From NCBI GenBank assembly GCA_963920705.1, contig OY987237.1, positions 6,230,601 through 6,294,600 of the forward strand: 64,000 nt of DNA, in the 5' to 3' direction. Source of the DNA: Odiellus spinosus (taxonomy: Eukaryota > Arthropoda > Arachnida > Opiliones > Phalangiidae). This document shows positions 50,126-60,997 of the stretch, one piece after another. A program made the position numbers and the translations under genes. Positions within the stretch are counted from its first letter, which is position 1. Each line of letters starts with the position of its first letter. The notes below the pieces were generated by a model. That model was not told the DNA's origin. It did no database searches and saw only the letters and a program-made list of their open reading frames with translations.

Positions 50126-53100
50126 TTAAACCTTGGCCACTTTATCTTTTTCACCAAAAAGTCTTTCTATTTCGTAAATTGACTTTGGGCAATGAGCCGA
50201 AAGTACTTCCGGGCCATATTCCGTTATAAGTATGTCGTCTTCGATTCTAATAGCGATTCCTCGATATTTTTCATCCACATTTGTATTATCCTCGTGAATA
50301 TAAATTCCTAGTTGTCAAGTTTTCAAAAAAAAATTCCAATAAAGTTTGTTAGGGTAATATTACTCACCAGGTTCAATGGTTATCACCATTCCGGGTTTAA
50401 GTTTAATATTTCTACTAATAAGTGTGGTATCGTGAACATCCATCCCTAAATAATGGCCAACATGATGAGGACAATAGTGATACGCTAGCTAATGTGTTAA
50501 ATATTAAAAATTTCTTTGGTTAGTTTGAGTAAAATTAAAAGAGCTTTTGAAATGAAAGTAAAGTTATTCTTCATATTCTAAAATGCGCGAGTAATATATC
50601 CCAGTATCTGAATCAATTCGGGCCTTGTCAAAATGAGAGAGTCAAGTACCCAAATTCAATCAAAAAATTAGCGAGGCTGATTTTACTTAAGTGTGACGTT
50701 GGTTTTACTTTTCCCAATGAAGAAGTATTTAGATCGTACGGCTACGGGGATCCCCAGATTTTCATCCCTGACTAGGGTTGGGTTGGTCAATTTTTAAAGT
50801 CAGCTTTTAAAATCCTAACTAATTGAGCATATCCCCAGGGTTGGCAATTTTTCTAATTAAAAAAAATAAAATAAAAAAAAATTTGATTTAAATCAGATTT
50901 TTGGATTTTATTTATTTTTATTGATTTTCAACAAGTCAAATTCAATTACTCAAATCAAAGATAATTTCAATGACTTTCAACAATTGCCCTATTCAAATTT
51001 TGAATCACCGGTCCGTAGTACCTATTGTTTGTCACATGTCAGTGATAGATAGTGCAAAGTTTAAAAAAAGAAGATTAAAGAGCTAAACTCTGTTTTGAAG
51101 GCTCGATAAAGTCTTAGTTTACTCCTGTGATCTACTCCTGATAGACTTTTTTTTGAAAATACTCCAAACATCATTGATTTCAATCAAATGATTTTTTTAA
51201 AAAATCAAGTGATTTAAATCACCAACCCTACATATCCCTTCGTAAAAGAAGTAAAGATCTCTAAGTAGTAATTCAGAAGTTGTAACTGTGGCATTCACTA
51301 TCCCATTTTTTTTTTTATAATATTTTCCAATAAACTGGGTTCTTTGTACTTTAAATTTTATCATTAAATAAGATGGTCAACCCCATATAATAGCTACACC
51401 TTTGACGGTTGAAAACAACCTGAAGATAGTGAATGTGAGAAAGTTAATATCATTTTGTTAAGTTTTAAAAATTAAGTGCTATTAACGTTTTTCAAGTAAT
51501 CATAATCAACGGCAATGGCGCAACAAATGTAATACCTACACCCTACCCTAGAGGAGATGTAGCTAAAAATTAGGTAAAACGCTTAATATTCTTGATTTTA
51601 AAAAATACTTATCTAATCCCTTTTCCGACCCAGTTTTTCCGTGTTTTATCTCATTCCCTCCCTGACCATATCACCTCACCTATGATCCCTACAATAATGG
51701 TTTAAATAGACCAAATGAAAAAATAAAACCCTGTATTCAACAGAAGTAAAGCAAAACGGAAAATGTAAAAACAACTTCACAGATTTTCCAATTTGTTATT
51801 AAATTTGTGAGCTTGGCATGGCCCGAATCATGTCTACTATAATATTTAAAGAAATAACAATATTTCCATTTCATTATCCCTTTAATTAAGGAGAAAAACT
51901 CTAACCTTGCTTTGTTCAATTTTATTGACTTGAATCGAAATTAAGCCTAATTCTTGTAATTTATTTCCAATTAGTTGGCACATAACGTGAAATAATTCAT
52001 CAAGGGAGGGGAAATTTGCACAATGTTCGATCAATTCTTCTTGTATTTCGTAAATGGCTTGATATAGCTCTTTTTGAGGTTCATTAAATTTGCCATTAAC
52101 AGGCCAAGTACGAGTAATATCAGACGCGTAGCCGTGAAACTCACAACCTATATTTAAAATAATTAATTTCTGCATTCTAATTCAGACAAAAATCCAGGTT
52201 TCGTACAACATTTGGAAAACCAATTTCCTAGATGGTTCCAGATCTTTTCAACGAATTTTACCAGACATTACCAGTTTCTATTTGATATTTCCCAAATTTT
52301 GAGGAATTTTCCCTAAAATTCCCCAGTATCTTTCAAGAAATTATAATCTTTCAGGATTTTCGCGGAATTTTGGCTTTCTTTTACTACACTTAGCTACTCC
52401 AATTACTGACATTTCCAGGTTTTCCTTGTTTGTACGAACCCTGCTGATGTAATGCTGATCATACCCGCATCCATTAGGACCATATGATTTCCCAAAATAC
52501 GTTGATTATTTGCAGTATAGTGAATTATATTAGCTCGAGGACCTCCAGCTACGACAGGAGGGTAAGCCAATCTCTCAGCCCCTCTTAATCGACATTCGTA
52601 TTCCATTTTAGCGTGTAATTGAGCTTCGCTTACGAAAGGATGAGATGACCGAATAACTTCCTTCATAGCCAAGGCCCCAGTTTCCGCACTTTGTCTCATT
52701 AATTTAATTTCCGCGTCAGATTTAATCATTCTAAGTTGTTGAATTAATAATCTCGGTGTTTCTAAGACTATATTTTGTTGAGAGATGAAGTCTTTCATAA
52801 TTTCCTGGGCTGAGACTAATGGGGGTGACATATAATCGTACCAAAGAACAAATTTACGATTGTCTCTCGAAAAAGTTTCTAAGAATTTCTCAAAGTTTTC
52901 GAAATTTGACGCATTATCTACACCTAATAGTTCAACTGCACCATCTACCCCGGTTCGGGGACCTTCCCATAACTCTGTTTGCGAACTTTTCTTAGGAACA
53001 AATAACATAGAACCATGTTCAGGTAACTCTTTACCGGGTAAGCTATGCAAAACTAATATACTATCAGGTTCTTGAAAGCCCGATAAGTATAAGAACTCTG

Positions 53101-53506
53101 TGTTCTGTCTGAAAGGGTAAGGTATCCTGTCACTCATGTAAACTTTTGTACTGGATGGAATCACCACTAAATGAGATTTTAAATCTACACCGGCTTTTAA
53201 GGCTTGTGTCGCAATTGATTCCATTAGTTTAAATCTACGTTCGCTAAATTCATCTTTCGATAAACCCGAAGTAACTTGACCTTCTTGTAATAAATGGGGG
53301 TGGCTACTAGGCGATGGTTGACCCAACATTTTAGATTTCGACGACAGAGTCGCCGTGTGACAATAGTCACAGATACGGGATAAAATAGGGGTGGCATTTT
53401 TACACGTAAGGTTCAGATACTTGGTGGTACCGTGACCTAATAGAACATAGTACAAAGCAATAATAAGGTAATGCATAAAATTTCTCGATTTAAAAGAGAT
53501 CAACAT
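50126..53506 (-). CDS. XPNPEP3: Xaa-Pro aminopeptidase 3 (aminopeptidase P3)
   Basis: Removes the first residue from peptides with proline in second position; the family member is mitochondrial or cytosolic. Four exons on the minus strand: 53506-52465, 52147-51906, 50488-50368 and 50307-50126, in frame, 528 residues (human 507). The N-terminal domain carries the [15 protein letters not shown] signature and ends of type [14 protein letters not shown]. The creatinase-fold catalytic domain keeps the metal ligands Asp346 (LMDAG), Asp357 (ASDITRTW), His440 ([10 protein letters not shown]), Glu467 (ITIEPG) and Glu491 (RIEDD). The first 60 residues are poorly conserved in the family and should hold the mitochondrial presequence; methionines at 53476 and 53329 are possible later starts. 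It lies head to head with MCM9 (823 bp). Intron 2 holds a hAT MITE. Confidence 0.95.
50836..51230. mobile_element. hAT-type MITE in XPNPEP3 intron 2
   Basis: 395 bp starting CAGGGTTGGCAA and ending CACCAACCCTA, with the perfect 8-bp flanks CATATCCC at 50828-50835 and 51231-51238. The subterminal parts carry TTGATTTAAATCA-like inverted words. It encodes nothing. The end bases differ (C against T), otherwise this is a standard non-autonomous hAT layout. Confidence 0.88.
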
Positions 53507-54329
53507 AAATATATCTTTGCTTCTTGATTTACGTAACTATTAACCCTTGAATGCTGCATAGATTTATCTAATTGAAATTAAATTTAATCAGCCTAAATTT
53601 TATGTATCTTCCTACCCTGTTCTAAATAAAGAAAAATAATTGTCAAATATAAATTAAAAGATCTGGGACCGTAACAGTTACTAATACTATTAAGGCTACT
53701 ACTACTACTACTAGGGGACTACTAGCAAGAACTAGCATAAGCCTTGGCTATCTAAAAACTGTCACTGAAATTAGTATTAGACTGACTGAACTGAACTTTC
53801 ACCATCGTTAAATAATTTTATAAAAAAAATGGGATTACCTTTAAACAGATGGAAAATAAAACTATTCATGATAGAGGCAGGCATTTAAAATTAATTCAAT
53901 CTAACATTAATATTTTTTTCGGTGAAGGATTTGCGTTGGTAAAAAATACACAAAGAATTATACGCGACAAATAGCGGACGACATGAAGCGACCTCCGAAC
54001 CCTCCACCCCTCGGTCCCGGAAGTTATCAAAGGTCAGCTGAACAACGATAGGGCAAGCCAAGAAACACCTGTTGACCTGAAGTTCCCGATAATTTTTGGC
54101 GCGAAATTTAATGTACTGGTGTGTTTTCAAGCTTTTCGTTAACCCCACGTTATCAAGTAACAGAAAAGTGGATATCTACTCAAAAAGCTTCTTGGAAAAC
54201 GAAAGCAGAAGCTTGAAAAACTTCACCACGCTTTAGGTTATTCAGCTTGTGTTAACTTTGTGTTGTGTATGCTGTATAGGTCTAGGTTAGTTTAAAGCTT
54301 AAAACTAAAAATATTTAAAGAGTTAAAAC
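53507..54329. promoter_or_regulatory. Divergent promoter region of XPNPEP3 and MCM9
   Basis: 823 bp between start codons transcribed apart. It contains the perfect E2F palindrome at 54095-54106 and a short (ACT)n run near 53700. A minus-strand frame of 85 codons at 53891-54148 spans the E2F site; I treat it as chance. Confidence 0.6.
54095..54106. promoter_or_regulatory. Perfect palindromic E2F site upstream of MCM9
   Basis: TTTGGCGCGAAA is an exact match to the palindromic E2F consensus TTTSGCGCSAAA. It lies 224 bp before the MCM9 start codon. MCM genes are classical E2F targets, so this is a good candidate for S-phase control of MCM9. Confidence 0.7.
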
Positions 54330-57300
54330 ATGGCACTTTTGAGCAAGGATGACATAGAATTCATGGAATTAGTTAAAGTTTTCTTACGTGATAATTACAA
54401 AGGAGAAATAGCCTCAATTTTGTCTCAAGAAGATGAAACTGCCCATTATTCCGTATCTATCCCAGGATTTGACGTGATTGAATATTGTGTGCAAATTTTC
54501 GACCGAGTGTGCTCAGCCCCTCTTGAAACGTTTAAACTATTAGATCAATGTTTATATTCGATTCAAAAAGAAATCCACAAGGCAAACCCGGAAAACTTAA
54601 CCCTAAAGGATAACATTCACGTGAGGTTAGTTAAATTGCCACAGTGTGCAGAATTATTAAAAACGACTTTGCCTCGAACCTACGATACTGGCAAATTTCA
54701 AATAATAACTGGTACCATTATACGTATGACTCCCGCAAAATTATTGGAATATAAACGAGATTTCCAATGCCCAAAATGCAAGTTTCTTTTCGAAGTGGAA
54801 TCCAATATTATCCAATATTTCAAATTTGACAAACCAAAAATGTGTCCCAATCCCTTGCCTTGTAACGGAACTAAATTTCGAAGCTTGGGAGATGGTAATG
54901 AGGAACCTACGTGGTGTCGAGATATGCAAGAAGTTAAAATTCAAGAAAAAATACAACATATATCCGTTGGTCGGTTTCCCATAGCAATGTGGATAATTCT
55001 ACATGATGATCTCGTCGATACTTGTAAACCGGGAAATGATGTACGAATTAGCGGGGTAGTTATGCAAAGATGGAAACCTTTAATAAATGGAGCGCGACCA
55101 GAGATTGAAATGATATTGCTAGCTCATGATGTCGAAATAACGAATAAAACTTTGGCTAGCAGCGTTTCTAACGAATCTATTAAAGACATTCGTACATTTT
55201 GGAACAAAAATAAGAACAACCCCTTGGAACGTAGAAATAAAATCATAGCTAGCATTTGCCCGCAAATTTACGGCTTGTATTTAGTTAAACTATCTTTAGC
55301 GCTAGTTTTAACTGGAGGTAAAAAAAGAGATGATTGCGCGACAAAAGTTAGAGCTGAAAGTCATTTACTTTTAATCGGAGATCCTGGCACTGCTAAATCC
55401 CAATTCTTGAAATTTGCCGCTAAAGTTTCCCCTAGATCAGTGTTAACCACTGGAATTGGTTCAACCAGCGCCGGTTTAACGGTAGCTGCGGTAAAAGAAG
55501 AAGGTCAGTGGCAATTAGAAGCGGGAGCTTTAGTTTTAGCCAATGGGGGAGTTTGTTGTATCGACGAATTTAATAGCATGGCTGAAAAAGATAGAGCTTG
55601 TATTCACGAAGCAATGGAACAACAAACGATAAGTATTGCTAAAGCCGGAATGGTATGCAAATTGAGTACAGAATGTGCTGTTATAGCCGCTACAAATCCC
55701 AAAGAGAGTAAATTAAATTTGAATCATAGTATCAGCATAAATACTTCAATCGCGAGCCCCTTACTCAGTAGATTCGATATAGTTCTAGTTTTGGAAGATA
55801 ATCATAGCAAAGAATGGGATACGTTAGTGTCTAGCCATATTTTATCGAGAAGAACTATTTCGGCTCCAAAATCAACATCTCACTGGAATATACAGAAATT
55901 ACGGGAATATTTCTGCCACATCAAGTCAATTGAACCCGTTATGTCTGATGACGCTCGAACTGTGATTTTAAAATACTATCAGTGTCTTCGTAATTTAGGT
56001 ACAACAACCAACACTTCGCGAACTACAGTTAGAATGCTCGATAGTTTAATGAGATTGGTTCAGGCCCACGCTAGAATCATGTATTGCGATACCGTTTACG
56101 TTCGTGACGCTATCATAGTTATAACCATCATGGAATCTTCTTTACAAGGATCTGCTTTGATTGAAAGTTCAAGCACCCTGACTACCATTTTCCCCAATGA
56201 TGCCGATATAGAATACCTAAATCAAGCAGAAATAATTCTTACTAAACTCGAATTGAAAGATATTTTGGAACGTGAAAGAAAAATAATAAGTGATATGAAA
56301 AATGGAGTCAAAGTTTACAAGAATTATGATAACAGGATAACTCTAGATGAATTACGAGCCAGCACGCAAAAAAGTCCTACAAAACCGGCAAGATTTACGC
56401 AAAGCGACAGTGGAGAATTACCATCAAGGATTGATGAAACTACACCCAATAAAGATAATACCATTGAAAGAGAAGAAAATATAATACAATCAATATTTAA
56501 ATTCAATGATGAAAACTCTGTGGAATTTCCTGAACTTGACTTCAATCGAAGTATAGATCCTAAAGTCACGGAAACCGGGAACTCAAAAGAAAAGCCCTCA
56601 AAGAAAACTTCCACATTAACGCTGGACCATAAAACTTTAGGTCAAAATTACACAAACATCACGAAAAAGATATCTAATTTACATAACTTTGATAAATGTA
56701 AGGAAAACTCGTCCAATCTAACAACTGACCTGCTCGAAACTTTGACTGAAAATTATCCAAAAGTCAAGGAATCCAAGAATAAAATCAACCCAAGAGAAAG
56801 CTCTTGCTCTAAACTAGAGAAAAATTTGAACCAAGTCAATAACTCTAAGAAAAGTTCACCAAAACAAAGAAACAGCCATGAAATATTGAATCAAAATAAA
56901 AGTAAAACAAAATGCCCTATAACTAGTAACTGCAATGATTCGCCACCAGCATTGAGTCATCATCTCACATCAATGCTAGAAACATTTGCTTACAAGGAAA
57001 CAAAATCACCTAAAGTTATATCAAAACAAAACCTTCCCTTTCGAGAAAATAACGAAACTAACCCATCTACTTCTCAATCAACAAATTCTAGTCCAAAAGT
57101 TAATAGTTTATTAACAGAAGAAACACCTAAATCTAAAGAACCCCCAATTTCTTTAGCTACAATATCTAAACTACAAATGTTTGCTTTCGAAGAGAATGAA
57201 CTTACAGCTGTACCGATAAACCCACCACCCAAACATTCTCAACCTATTAAAAGAAATGCTTTTGTTCTCGTCGAATCTGATGATGAAGATGACATTGACT

Positions 57301-57368
57301 TTGAGGAGCATAGCTCTTTTTTGGACCATTTATTACTCCCAAATTCATATAAAAGATTTAAAAAGTAA
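54330..57368 (+). CDS. MCM9: DNA helicase MCM9, single exon
   Basis: A hexameric AAA+ helicase that works with MCM8 in homologous recombination and mismatch repair. One uninterrupted frame of 1012 codons. The N-terminal OB region has a zinc knuckle (Cys147, Cys150, Cys172, Cys178). Signatures of MCM9 rather than MCM2-7 include KIQE-type CRDMQEVKIQEKIQ, VVMQRWKPL and FNSMAEKDRACIHEAMEQQ. The helicase core has Walker A GDPGTAKSQ (350-358), Walker B CCIDEF (409-414) and the arginine finger SRFD (480-483). From about residue 640 the tail is low-complexity (S, N, K, T, E), as in other MCM9 proteins, and holds two short hydrophobic motifs, LTSMLETFAY (879-888) and LATISKLQMFAF (942-953). It has no introns while every other gene in the window has at least two. 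Poly(A) signal AATAAA at 57397-57402. Confidence 0.95.
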   Translation: MALLSKDDIEFMELVKVFLRDNYKGEIASILSQEDETAHYSVSIPGFDVIEYCVQIFDRVCSAPLETFKLLDQCLYSIQKEIHKANPENLTLKDNIHVRLVKLPQCAELLKTTLPRTYDTGKFQIITGTIIRMTPAKLLEYKRDFQCPKCKFLFEVESNIIQYFKFDKPKMCPNPLPCNGTKFRSLGDGNEEPTWCRDMQEVKIQEKIQHISVGRFPIAMWIILHDDLVDTCKPGNDVRISGVVMQRWKPLINGARPEIEMILLAHDVEITNKTLASSVSNESIKDIRTFWNKNKNNPLERRNKIIASICPQIYGLYLVKLSLALVLTGGKKRDDCATKVRAESHLLLIGDPGTAKSQFLKFAAKVSPRSVLTTGIGSTSAGLTVAAVKEEGQWQLEAGALVLANGGVCCIDEFNSMAEKDRACIHEAMEQQTISIAKAGMVCKLSTECAVIAATNPKESKLNLNHSISINTSIASPLLSRFDIVLVLEDNHSKEWDTLVSSHILSRRTISAPKSTSHWNIQKLREYFCHIKSIEPVMSDDARTVILKYYQCLRNLGTTTNTSRTTVRMLDSLMRLVQAHARIMYCDTVYVRDAIIVITIMESSLQGSALIESSSTLTTIFPNDADIEYLNQAEIILTKLELKDILERERKIISDMKNGVKVYKNYDNRITLDELRASTQKSPTKPARFTQSDSGELPSRIDETTPNKDNTIEREENIIQSIFKFNDENSVEFPELDFNRSIDPKVTETGNSKEKPSKKTSTLTLDHKTLGQNYTNITKKISNLHNFDKCKENSSNLTTDLLETLTENYPKVKESKNKINPRESSCSKLEKNLNQVNNSKKSSPKQRNSHEILNQNKSKTKCPITSNCNDSPPALSHHLTSMLETFAYKETKSPKVISKQNLPFRENNETNPSTSQSTNSSPKVNSLLTEETPKSKEPPISLATISKLQMFAFEENELTAVPINPPPKHSQPIKRNAFVLVESDDEDDIDFEEHSSFLDHLLLPNSYKRFKK

Positions 57369-57433
57369 AATTTCCGTCAAAAATTTTGAGATGTTTAATA
57401 AAAATCTTTGAAAATGTAACATTGAAGTAAATT

Positions 57434-58197
57434 TTATCTGATTGTACTATAAGAAGCGCATTCTACGCTAGAAAACTGGTTCAATTTGATCATAGACATG
57501 CAAATATCATGCACGGGAGAATGAACTTTAATCTGTCTCATGTGAGTATCGCGCCCATTTTGATGGTTAGATAGAACCGCAATTTGTACTAAAAAAGTTC
57601 GTATAGGCAATTCATTTGAGTCTCTTAATGGTATGACGACCCAACCACTAGGTTCATTGAGTTCCATAACTTCAATTTCTTGCAAATCATGAAAATGACT
57701 GCCAGCTCTTATAGAGATTCTATTTGAAATGTTTGTCATGTAATTATTAACCTGACCCCCTTAGAATAACAAAAAATTGGGTTCCGCTTACCGATTTGGT
57801 GTGTAACTCTCATCTAATTTGTAATCAGCGTAGATACAAACATCTTGCACTGTAGTTTTTCTTCGGAACTGAATGTTAACTAAATGGGGTTGAGGTCCGT
57901 CAGACTGCCAGTAAGTTTCCAAGCTGTTGTCACGAAGCTGATCGACTCCAAAACCTAAAATAAAGGTACAATCCAAAATGTAAACAACACTGAATACTTG
58001 GTACTGTTAACTACATCCATCATCATCATGTAATTAGCATTAGCCTTGGTCAGCCAAAATTCGCTAAGCCTTGTTCATTGTTCTTAAATTTTACCTGGTT
58101 TGCAAGAAGATAAAGACCAAACAGCTTGAGAACCAACTTCACGTATTTTTCCTTCTTGCTCCTCTTTTAAAGGATCTACTTCGTCACCGGTTGGCAT
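57434..58197 (-). CDS. ANAPC10: Anaphase-promoting complex subunit 10 (DOC1)
   Basis: A substrate-recognition co-factor of the APC/C ubiquitin ligase; with the co-activator it forms the D-box receptor. Three exons on the minus strand: 58197-58095, 57954-57792 and 57719-57434, in frame, 183 residues (human 185). The DOC domain is highly conserved: [56 protein letters not shown] and ANH-type [15 protein letters not shown]. The protein ends in Ile-Arg, the tail that docks on the TPR subunit APC3/CDC27. It converges on MCM9 with 65 bp between stop codons and lies head to head with PGK. Confidence 0.97.
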
Positions 58198-58347
58198 TTT
58201 AACAGCTTAAATCTAACAATAATCAAACTAATCAATCAAAACGGAACTAAAAATATTTTCATAACAATCGAGTTTGCAGACGACAAGACGGGGAAATTGG
58301 GGGAATGGTCCATTTAAAAAAAAGGGGAGAGTCCATACAAACTGGAC

Positions 58348-58595
58348 CAGGCTGGGAAATAAGGATTATTTTTAAACTGGACTTGTGGCCAGTAGAGCCC
58401 AAGCAGTTTAATTAAAAAACTGGACATTGGCAAGTTACAATTTTCATGAGATTGACAAACTGTCATTATGACCTAGGCTAAGAAACAAAACAAAATTTTG
58501 GAATTAATTAACTGGCCTTGTGACCAGTAGACCCCCAAGCATTTAATTTTTAAACTGGACTTTTGTCCAGTAAAACCGCCTTATTTCCCAGCCTG
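58348..58595. mobile_element. hAT-type MITE, copy 2
   Basis: 248 bp, the same family as 44945-45226: starts CAGGCTGGGAAATAAGG, ends with the exact complement. The perfect 8-bp flanks AACTGGAC lie at 58340-58347 and 58596-58603. It lacks about 34 bp present in copy 1, including a short duplication near the right end. High identity between the copies suggests recent activity. Confidence 0.93.
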
Positions 58596-58660
58596 AACTG
58601 GACAAAATAATGCCCTCTAAAATATTATGCTTATTTCTGTGTCTATTCTGTAGCCGGCGC

Positions 58661-58671
58661 GCGCATGCGCA
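58661..58671. promoter_or_regulatory. NRF1-type palindrome upstream of PGK
   Basis: GCGCATGCGCA matches the NRF1 consensus, a factor that favours housekeeping and energy-metabolism promoters in animals. It is 270 bp before the PGK start codon. Function is inferred from sequence only. Confidence 0.45.
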
Positions 58672-58940
58672 GAAATGGCCGAAGCTTTGTGTGGGGGCAC
58701 TTTGGCTTCATATATTTGCACTGAAATTACGCCGAGCATATTTTACTTGGCTTCGCTGAACATTTAAATTTACTCTAGGACTGTTTCGGTTTTTCGGAAG
58801 AGTAATTTTGTATACTACCCTTGACATTGGGATCTAATCGTATTGTGCCGTCATTTTTATTCAAGGAATTAAAAGTACTTAAAAATTAAGTTTGACTTTA
58901 AGTTGTCAAATTAACTGCAATTCTAATTTAACTGTAGAAA

Positions 58941-60997
58941 ATGGCTTTAAATAAATTGAGCATCGACTCTCTTGACTTGAAGGATAAGCGAGTTCTTATG
59001 AGGTAATTCTCCAAAGGTCAAATTAATCTGGAATAAATCTTAGAGTTAAAATATATTTCTACTTCATTTAGAGTTGATTTCAATGTACCTTTAAAAGATG
59101 GTGTTATCACTAATAATCAACGGTAAAATAGCATAACTCTAATACTTTTTGTTTTAATTAAAAATTATATTTTCAATTAAATTTAGTATCGTAGCTGCTT
59201 TGGACAGTGTTAAATATGCCTTGGAAAAGGGGGCTAAATCTGTGGTTCTTATGAGCCACTTAGGTCGACCTGATGGCAATGTTGTGGCCAAATATACGCT
59301 AAAACCAGTCGCTGATGAGTTAAAGAAATTATTAGACCGGTAATTTTCTTTACCGAAAACTCAATTCAAATTAAGTATTGTTAATGAATAAATTACTCTT
59401 CAGCGAAATTATTTTCCTAAATGATTGTGTGGGGGCTGAAGTTGAAGCTGCTTGCTCAAATCCGGCACAAGGTTCTGTAATTTTACTAGAAAATCTGCGT
59501 TTTCATGTAGAGGAGGAAGGAAAGGGCGTCGATGCTGCAGGGCAAAAAGTTAAAGCCAGTAAAGAAGCTATTACCTCTTTCAGAGCTTCCTTAACTAAAT
59601 TAGGAGATGTATATGTCAATGACGCCTTTGGCACAGCTCACAGAGCTCACAGGTTAGTTAATATTAAGTCCAACTTTAATATAAAATAATAAATTATGTA
59701 TTTAAAATTTAATTTAGCTCTATGGTTGGAGTTGAGTTACCTCAACGAGCAGCTGGTAAATTGTTGAACAAAGAGTTGACTTATTTTGCTAAAGCTCTTG
59801 ACAAACCTGAAAAACCATTCCTTGCCATTCTTGGAGGGTAATCTTATTTTTTTTACCATTTAATTAAATTTTAACTGGGTTTGACACTTAAAAATGTTTT
59901 TTAGAAGAATGAGGCAAAACTAGATTTTGTATAATTGTATTTTAAACTTCAAATGAAGCGGAAGAGTTAAAAGTAATTAAAAAATTTTTTTAGTGCTAAA
60001 GTCAAGGATAAGATTCAATTGATTGATAATATGTTGGATAAAGTTAATGAGATGATTATCGGAGGTGGAATGGCTTTCACCTTTCTTAAGCAATTAAACG
60101 GAATGGAGGTTAGAACAGCACTCAATCATAAATATTGAAAAATAGACTTATCTTAATTAAAAGTAATTAAACAAATTTAATAGATTGGAAACTCACTTTA
60201 CGATGAAGAAGGGGCTGCAATTGTTCCCAACTTGATGGAAAAAGCAAAGAAAAATGGTGTTAAAATTCATCTTCCAGTTGATTTTGTTACTGCTGATAAA
60301 TTTGACGAAAACGCCACGCCTGGAACGGCTACGGTTGAAACTGGAATTCCAGCTGGATCCTTGGGTCTTGATTGCGGCCCTAAGAGTGGCGAGATTTTTG
60401 CCCGAGCTATTGATAGCGCTAAAACTATTGTTTGGAATGGGTATGAAATATTAATTGCGTAAATCTTTAATTTTCCTTCTGATAAAATAAATACCAATTT
60501 GCGTTGTAGACCCGTTGGCGTTTTCGAATGGGAAAATTTCGCTAAATGTACCAAAACTATTATGGATCACGTTGTATCTGCGACTGAAAAGGGAGCTATC
60601 ACGATCATAGGTGGGGGTGACACTGCCACTTGTTGCGCTAAATGGAAAACTGAAGATAAAGTTAGTCACGTCAGTACCGGAGGCGGAGCTAGTCTTGAAC
60701 TTTTGGAAGGTATGATTATAAATGAATTTAAATTTAACTATGTTCGAGCCCTTTTTGGATTGAAAATTTGTACTAGTAAATATAGATACTCGAACGAATT
60801 TTGAGCCTTGATACAAACTTGAATCCAAAAGTTTAATCTCTGAAAAGAACTCTATGCACTAGTCTTGGGCCTAAACATATTGCTCATGGTTTCTTATTTA
60901 AGTTCTGATATTAAGCCTTATTGAAATAATTTAATTTTTAAATAAATTTACAGGTAAAACATTGCCAGGAGTTGCAGCGTTATCGGAAGCGGCTTAA
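58941..60997 (+). CDS. PGK: Phosphoglycerate kinase
   Basis: The glycolytic enzyme that transfers phosphate from 1,3-bisphosphoglycerate to ADP. Nine exons: 58941-59002, 59072-59122, 59187-59339, 59404-59652, 59718-59837, 59994-60108, 60184-60440, 60510-60709 and 60954-60997, in frame, 416 residues (human PGK1 has 417). The N-terminal domain has [16 protein letters not shown] and [12 protein letters not shown] (3-phosphoglycerate side). The C-terminal domain has [26 protein letters not shown], the hinge region [12 protein letters not shown] and the nucleotide loop [11 protein letters not shown] with [14 protein letters not shown]. The start MALNKLSI is the only one that precedes the conserved core. 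Poly(A) signal AATAAA at 61128-61133. Confidence 0.97.

Larger units (their letters stand above)
58198..58940. promoter_or_regulatory. Divergent promoter region of APC10 and PGK
   Basis: 743 bp between start codons. It contains the hAT MITE at 58348-58595 and, between MITE and PGK, GCGCATGCGCA at 58661-58671, a match to the NRF1 palindrome. The GC-rich stretch 58650-58690 is likely to be the PGK core promoter area. The MITE separates the two genes' proximal promoters. Confidence 0.55.

Noticed and set aside
53891..54148. 85-codon minus-strand frame between XPNPEP3 and MCM9
   Set aside because: It lies in the divergent promoter and spans the E2F palindrome. No family was recognised.
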